Source: Clostridiaceae bacterium
Lineage (GTDB): Bacteria > Bacillota > Clostridia > Saccharofermentanales > DTU023
DNA: 9,418 nt
Assembly (NCBI GenBank): GCA_012728535.1
Contig: JAAYEX010000052.1
Span: forward strand, 1-9,418
Reading direction: 5' to 3'
Shown: positions 5,984-9,418 of the stretch, in pieces
How the letters are laid out: each line of letters starts with the position of its first letter
Numbering within the stretch: the stretch's first letter is position 1
Notes under the pieces: model-generated
The model's database searches: none
The model's input: only the letters and a program-made list of their open reading frames with translations
Told to the model about the DNA's origin: nothing
Position numbers and translations under genes: made by a program

Positions 5984-6739
5984 ATGCAGATATTCACTAT
6001 CACCATCTTCTTTATTTTCGGTACCGTCTTCGGTTCCTTTTTCAATGTAGTGGGTTTACGGCTGCCGAATAAATCCCTCTTCAGCGACCAGCGGTCTTAC
6101 TGCGATTACTGCCGCAAGCAGCTGGGCTGGAGGGAACTGATCCCGATCTGGTCTTATCTTTGGCAAAAAGGCCGTTGCCGGGAGTGTGAGGCAAAGATTT
6201 CGCCACTCTATCCGGTCATGGAGCTTGTTACGGGGCTTTTAACCGCTTTCACATATTATCGCTATGCCTGGAGCTCCGAGCTCCTTCTGGGGCTATTACT
6301 GATCGCCCTCATCATGCCGGTTACCGTAGCGGATATCAGCTACCGCAAGGTGCCTAACCAGCTGCTCTTGTTTTTTTCTCCTATATTCCTCGTCTACCGC
6401 ATCTTCTATCCGCTGACGCCCTGGTGGGATGCGGCACTGGGAGCAGGGGTAGCCCTGTTCTTGCTTCTGGTGATTTTTTTCCTGTCCAGGGGCGGTATGG
6501 GCATGGGTGATGTGAAATATTACACACTATTCGGCTTTATTTTCGGTTTAGAACATTTTTTTCTATTATTCTTACTTTCCACTATCTATGGTGTTATTAT
6601 AGGAATAATAAAAATGCGGGTGAAGGGGACCGGACGCAAGACAAAACTGGCCTTTGCTCCTTTTATCGGCTTGGCAGCCCTGACAGTCTTTTACTTCGGG
6701 TCTGCCATGATCCAATGGTATAAGCAACTTTTTAATTAA
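5984..6739 (+). CDS. pilD: Type IV prepilin peptidase / N-methyltransferase (A24 family)
   Basis: A 251-residue polytopic membrane aspartic protease that cleaves, and probably N-methylates, type IV prepilins at the cytoplasmic face. The start follows AAGGAG (5972-5977) by six bases. The N-terminal helix carries FGSFFNVVGLRLP (16-28), the family signature. A cytoplasmic loop has two Cys-x2-Cys pairs (Cys40/43 and Cys65/68), the zinc-binding form found in bifunctional enzymes. Catalytic aspartates are Asp117 in ADISYRKVPN and Asp176 in GGMGMGDVKYY. A late AFAPFIGLA resembles the usual PFGPFLALG. Length is normal. It opens a four-gene pilus operon, 21 bases before the PilM-like gene. Symbol pilD is used by function; Firmicute homologues are also called comC. 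I see no convincing promoter in the 27 bases after the nrd terminator. Confidence 0.95.
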   Translation: MQIFTITIFFIFGTVFGSFFNVVGLRLPNKSLFSDQRSYCDYCRKQLGWRELIPIWSYLWQKGRCRECEAKISPLYPVMELVTGLLTAFTYYRYAWSSELLLGLLLIALIMPVTVADISYRKVPNQLLLFFSPIFLVYRIFYPLTPWWDAALGAGVALFLLLVIFFLSRGGMGMGDVKYYTLFGFIFGLEHFFLLFLLSTIYGVIIGIIKMRVKGTGRKTKLAFAPFIGLAALTVFYFGSAMIQWYKQLFN

Positions 6740-6760
6740 TGAAGGAGGAAGTGGAGGCAG

Positions 6761-7843
6761 ATGAAGCCATCAGTATATTTACAGTTACTTGACTCAAGCC
6801 TGCGCTATCTGGCGGTAAATCCCAGGAATCAGGCGGTTTTGGATCGTGGAGAGGTCGTCTTTGAGGCACCTATTCTCAGTGACCGGCAGGTGTCGAATAG
6901 ACCCCTTGTTGAGGCGCGCTTGGATGCCTTGGTACGCGAGAAGAAATGGCGTCAGGCAAAAGCCCACATTCTGCTAATGGATGACTTTGTAGTCATCAAA
7001 GAGGAAGCTGTGCCGCCGCAGTTAAAGATGGAGGAAGTGCAGAACTACCTAAACCTGCAGATGAATGATACGATTCGCATTCCTTTCGACAAACCTGTAT
7101 TCGAATACGAGATCCTGGGGCGTGCGGAGAATGAAATCAGAGTAGTCCTGATCGCTTATCCGGGCGAGTTTATCGAAGAGTATAAAAGAATTCTGAAGGC
7201 GGCGAGACTTAAGCCAGAGCTGGCGGATGTTTCCTGCCTGTCCCTGTACCGGCTGGCTGAAGACCAGGGACTAATCAGCAAGGAGGAAGGCGAACACACC
7301 TTGATCCTGCAGCTGGATCCCTACAGCATGAATATGTCAATGTTCCACCGTGATCAGCCGACCTTCAGCAGGGATTCCTATTCTGAGGTTTTGGCGGAAA
7401 TGTGGGTTCAGAGCAAAGACGCCGGTTGGCGCTGGAGACATTCTGATATAGACCGGGACCTGATGCTCAACGAGCAGTTTGATGAAATTGACCGCTTTAT
7501 CAGCTTTTACTCCAACACCTTTCTCGGCGAATCGGATCAGATTGCACAGTTTATTTTGTCGGGTTCCTACCCCGATTTGAGTCATGCTAAAGGGTTGCTG
7601 GAGCGTCGCTTTAATCTGGAACCGCAATTGCTGGAACTGCCTCAGGAGCTGGACCAGTCCTTTGCCACCTTGTACGGTTTGTCTTTGAAGAAAAAGACTA
7701 GATCAGGCAAGCAGAAAAAGGCTCTGGAGCAGCAGGACAAGCAGATGAAACAGGAGCAGAAGCAACAGGGAAAGAAACAGAAGAAACAGAAGAAAGAAAA
7801 GAAAGCGAAAGTAGAAATGCAGGAGGAAGTTGCTGATGATTAA
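6761..7843 (+). CDS. pilM: PilM-like type IV pilus assembly protein with Lys/Gln-rich tail
   Basis: A 360-residue cytoplasmic protein placed as PilM by position, upstream of PilN- and PilO-like genes, and by its actin-like layout. PilM normally binds ATP and the cytoplasmic N-terminus of PilN at the inner membrane. The start follows AAGGAGG (6742-6748), with GGAGG also at 6753-6757. The fold is diverged: the region matching the actin-type phosphate motif reads ILQLDPYSMNMSMF (182-195) instead of a DxG pattern, and the late LSGGG-type motif reads LSGSYPDL (266-273). ATP binding may therefore be lost, as in GspL-like relatives. Residues about 309-350 are dominated by Lys, Gln and Glu, with an acidic end (EEVADD), a tail not usual in PilM. 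Its stop overlaps the pilN start by 8 bp. Without the context I would call it only GspL/PilM-like. Confidence 0.75.
   Translation: MKPSVYLQLLDSSLRYLAVNPRNQAVLDRGEVVFEAPILSDRQVSNRPLVEARLDALVREKKWRQAKAHILLMDDFVVIKEEAVPPQLKMEEVQNYLNLQMNDTIRIPFDKPVFEYEILGRAENEIRVVLIAYPGEFIEEYKRILKAARLKPELADVSCLSLYRLAEDQGLISKEEGEHTLILQLDPYSMNMSMFHRDQPTFSRDSYSEVLAEMWVQSKDAGWRWRHSDIDRDLMLNEQFDEIDRFISFYSNTFLGESDQIAQFILSGSYPDLSHAKGLLERRFNLEPQLLELPQELDQSFATLYGLSLKKKTRSGKQKKALEQQDKQMKQEQKQQGKKQKKQKKEKKAKVEMQEEVADD
7696..7812 (+). repeat. Low-complexity purine-rich tract coding the PilM tail
   Basis: The plus strand is almost all A and G with scattered C, built from AAG/CAG-type codons. The clearest unit is AAGAAACAG, present twice in tandem (7772-7789) and followed by AAGAAAG-like variants. 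Unit length is a multiple of three, so slippage here would change tail length without a frameshift. Confidence 0.6.
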
Positions 7844-8381
7844 TGTCAATTTTTTTCGTAAAGAAGCAAAGAACATACTGCCTCTGATTTTGCTGGTGAT
7901 CTTCCTTCTGGGAGCCGGGGCGATCGCAGCCCAGATCTATTTCAGCCGAGCTGAACACGAAGCAGCCTTAAAGCATGATCATACCTGGCTTGACAACAAC
8001 ACGGAGAATCTTGAGCTTTCACGCGAAATGATGCAGGTTGACCAGTGGATTTCGCAGGCGGTAGACGTGCAAAATACCCTACGCAAGGACCAGTTCCCGA
8101 TGAATCGGCTGACAGAGAATCTGGCGTCCTTAATTCCCGATGAAGATGAGCGGGTGGTTTCTTTCCAGGTGAGCGAGACTTCAGAGCAGGTATCTATGGT
8201 TTTGGTAAAGACCAGGACGGATGAAGCTCTGGCCATCATCAGGGATCTGGAGGCACAGCCTTATGTAGACAAAGTGCAGTTTCTGAATGCGGAGCAACAG
8301 GATCAGGCAACGCAGGAGTTCAGTTTTCAATTCATCATTGAATTGAATCTGCAAGCCTTGGCTGAGGAGGGTGCAGAATGA
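7836..8381 (+). CDS. pilN: PilN-like type IV pilus inner-membrane alignment protein
   Basis: A 181-residue bitopic protein. I place the start at ATG 7836, nine bases after AGGAGG (7821-7826), rather than the TTG six bases earlier, which would be too close to that site. The short cytoplasmic N-terminus MINVNFFRKEAKN resembles the PilN INLLP-type segment that docks onto PilM. A transmembrane helix covers about 14-34, followed by a coiled-coil-like stretch (about 36-85) and a ferredoxin-like periplasmic or extracytoplasmic domain (about 100-175). Length and topology fit PilN. It overlaps the PilM gene by 8 bp and the PilO gene by 4 bp, consistent with coupled translation of one subcomplex. Sequence identity to PilN is weak by eye, so the call leans on context and topology. 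Confidence 0.8.
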   Translation: MINVNFFRKEAKNILPLILLVIFLLGAGAIAAQIYFSRAEHEAALKHDHTWLDNNTENLELSREMMQVDQWISQAVDVQNTLRKDQFPMNRLTENLASLIPDEDERVVSFQVSETSEQVSMVLVKTRTDEALAIIRDLEAQPYVDKVQFLNAEQQDQATQEFSFQFIIELNLQALAEEGAE

Positions 8382-8962
8382 AGATTAAATGGAACCGCGA
8401 GTCAGCTTTGGTGGTCTTAATGGCAGCGATGGTTCTTCTGGCTATGTACTATTTCGGCCATAAAAATTTTGTTGACCCGATCAAGGCTGAGGCGGAAAAC
8501 TTTAGCTCTACTGTTCGGGCCCAGAAGTCGCTGATTGACAGCTATCCTCCCAGTGAGGAGCTCCTGGCGGAGTATATCGCCGATTCCAAATCGACCGAGG
8601 ATTTTTTGCCCAATGGTGATCAGTTCGATCTGGCTTTGGTCAGATTGGAAGAGTTGGCAAAGGCAGCTGACGTGCAGCTCAGAACTGTGACGAGAAATAG
8701 CAATCAGGCGACTGTAGCGGGCGTTCCTGAACAATTTGTAAAAAACACTTATTCGGTCCAGGTGCATAGTAAGTCACCGTCGAATTTCCGCAGCCTGATT
8801 GATGCACTGATACAGGAAGAGCGCGTCTGGAATGTCACAACACTTTCTTATAGTGGCAACACAGGCTCCTACGATGGCAACTTTGGACTTGAGATCTACT
8901 ATTTCCTGGGGGGAGAGGCGGCAGCCCTGCACCCGGCAGGATCTTCCGAGCCAACTGACTAG
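8378..8962 (+). CDS. pilO: PilO-like type IV pilus inner-membrane alignment protein
   Basis: A 194-residue bitopic protein. The start overlaps the pilN stop as ATGA and follows GAGGAGG (8364-8370) by seven bases. A basic N-terminus (MKIKWNRES) leads into a transmembrane helix at about 9-27, then a helical stretch (about 33-65). A C-terminal mixed domain of about 70-180 includes LALVRLEELAKAADVQL and the SPSNFRSLIDALIQEERVW segment typical of PilO/GspM ferredoxin-like folds. PilO pairs with PilN to align the pilus machine. This is the last gene of the operon; the terminator begins 40 bases on. Family call rests on topology, segment pattern and order. Confidence 0.8.
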   Translation: MKIKWNRESALVVLMAAMVLLAMYYFGHKNFVDPIKAEAENFSSTVRAQKSLIDSYPPSEELLAEYIADSKSTEDFLPNGDQFDLALVRLEELAKAADVQLRTVTRNSNQATVAGVPEQFVKNTYSVQVHSKSPSNFRSLIDALIQEERVWNVTTLSYSGNTGSYDGNFGLEIYYFLGGEAAALHPAGSSEPTD

Positions 8963-8992
8963 TTTTAAGCCAACGGACTTACATAGTTTTAA
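8950..8992 (+). repeat. Imperfect tandem repeat spanning the pilO stop
   Basis: GCCAACTGACTAGTTTTAA (8950-8968) is followed directly by GCCAACGGACTTACATAGTTTTAA (8969-8992). They share the GCCAAC-GAC start and TAGTTTTAA end, with five extra bases in the second. The first copy contains the pilO stop codon. It looks like a small local duplication. Confidence 0.45.
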
Positions 8993-9002
8993 CAAGAAGG
9001 AG

Positions 9003-9028
9003 AAAGCTGCCGGCCGGCAGCTTTTTTT
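9003..9028 (+). terminator. Intrinsic terminator of the pilus operon
   Basis: AAAGCTGCC (9003-9011) and GGCAGCTTT (9016-9024) form a perfect 9-bp stem around GGCC, with a T run to 9028. The whole 22 bases are a perfect palindrome. It faces the convergent GGDEF gene and could weakly stop minus-strand transcripts too. Confidence 0.9.
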
Positions 9029-9058
9029 CAGCTTTTCACCTGTCAACAAGAATCTTAA

Positions 9059-9418
9059 TTAACTCTGCTCTTTTTGCTGCCTCTTATGTTCATACATATT
9101 GCGGTCAGCCTGGATGAGGGTATGATCGATATCCTCATTTTCATCGGTCTTGATAGCGTAACCGATAGATAGAGAGATGGGATGCTTGGTACCCTCTTGT
9201 TCGGCCGCACCCTTTAGGAGCCTTTCTTTGATGCCTTCTGCAACAGGAGCGGAGGTGTTTGGCAGCAGGATACAGAACTCATCGCCGCCTATGCGGGCGA
9301 CGATATCTTCCTGGCGGTAGTTGGACCGCAAAAAGTCGGCTGGCAGTTTTATCAATTTGTCTCCTTCGTCATGGCCATAGCTGTCGTTGATCGCTTTCAG
9401 GCCGTTGATGTCCAGGAC
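9059..9418 (-). CDS. GGDEF-domain diguanylate cyclase, C-terminal part
   Basis: The last 119 residues plus stop of a gene that enters from the right edge of the window on the minus strand. The visible part is a GGDEF domain making c-di-GMP from two GTP. It opens with VLDINGLKAINDSYGHDEGD (residues 1-20 of the visible part), the usual metal- and GTP-binding segment. The signature RIGGDEF follows (GGDEF at 44-48), then LSIGYA and a DRNMYEHKRQQK end. An intact I-site RxxD (Arg35, Asp38) sits five residues before GGDEF, so product inhibition is expected. All catalytic residues in view look intact. The N-terminal sensor or membrane region is outside the window, so the signal it responds to is unknown. 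It is convergent with the pilus operon. Confidence 0.93.
   Translation of the reverse strand, partial: VLDINGLKAINDSYGHDEGDKLIKLPADFLRSNYRQEDIVARIGGDEFCILLPNTSAPVAEGIKERLLKGAAEQEGTKHPISLSIGYAIKTDENEDIDHTLIQADRNMYEHKRQQKEQS

Noticed and set aside
7830..7835. TTG start for pilN giving two extra residues
   Set aside because: It lies only three bases after AGGAGG, while the ATG at 7836 has a normal nine-base spacing and gives the expected short PilN N-terminus.
6761..8962. Type II secretion (GspL/GspM) instead of type IV pilus
   Set aside because: The split into separate PilM-, PilN- and PilO-sized proteins and the Gram-positive-type setting favour a pilus; GspL would be one fused protein with a transmembrane segment.

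Overview
The window looks like chromosome from an anaerobic, Gram-positive-type bacterium, most likely a clostridial Firmicute. The evidence is consensus AGGAGG-type ribosome sites, a DUF4491 protein, an oxygen-sensitive class III ribonucleotide reductase with its activase, a cobalamin riboswitch, NrdR boxes and a type IV pilus pilM-N-O set. Base composition looks balanced throughout. I see no transposase, integrase, tRNA, rRNA or CRISPR array. The species cannot be named from this sequence.

Layout. (1) Positions 1-2198, minus strand: a large membrane-anchored subtilisin-family (S8) serine protease with an intact Asp/His/Ser triad; its C-terminus runs off the window. (2) 2333-2617, minus strand: a small three-helix membrane protein of the DUF4491 family. 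(3) 2618-3006: a 389-base divergent intergenic region dense with control elements. It holds a -10 box for the minus-strand gene, a candidate nrd promoter overlapped by two NrdR boxes 31 bp apart, a full cobalamin riboswitch, and an expression platform whose terminator ends directly on the nrdD start codon. (4) 3007-5881, plus strand: nrdD and nrdG, overlapping by 8 bp and closed by a strong terminator. (5) 5984-8962, plus strand: prepilin peptidase, PilM-like, PilN-like and PilO-like genes, tightly packed and closed by a perfect palindromic terminator. (6) 9059-9418, minus strand: the C-terminal end of a GGDEF diguanylate cyclase that continues beyond the window.

How the parts work together. 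NrdD makes dNTPs anaerobically once NrdG installs its glycyl radical. The leader suggests two layers of control: NrdR senses (d)ATP/ATP and acts on initiation, and cobalamin acts on the nascent transcript. Class III reductase does not use cobalamin, so the simplest reading is that the cell also has a B12-dependent class II enzyme elsewhere and makes NrdDG when B12 is scarce. That is inference. The pilus operon encodes pilin processing plus the inner-membrane alignment subcomplex; the motor ATPases, platform protein and pilins are not here. The GGDEF gene next door is a plausible but unproven c-di-GMP link to surface behaviour.

I found no clearly new system. The points most worth a second look are the B12 riboswitch and NrdR layering on a B12-independent reductase, the terminator that also hides the ribosome site, the degenerate PilM with a Lys/Gln-rich tail, and the enlarged subtilase catalytic domain.
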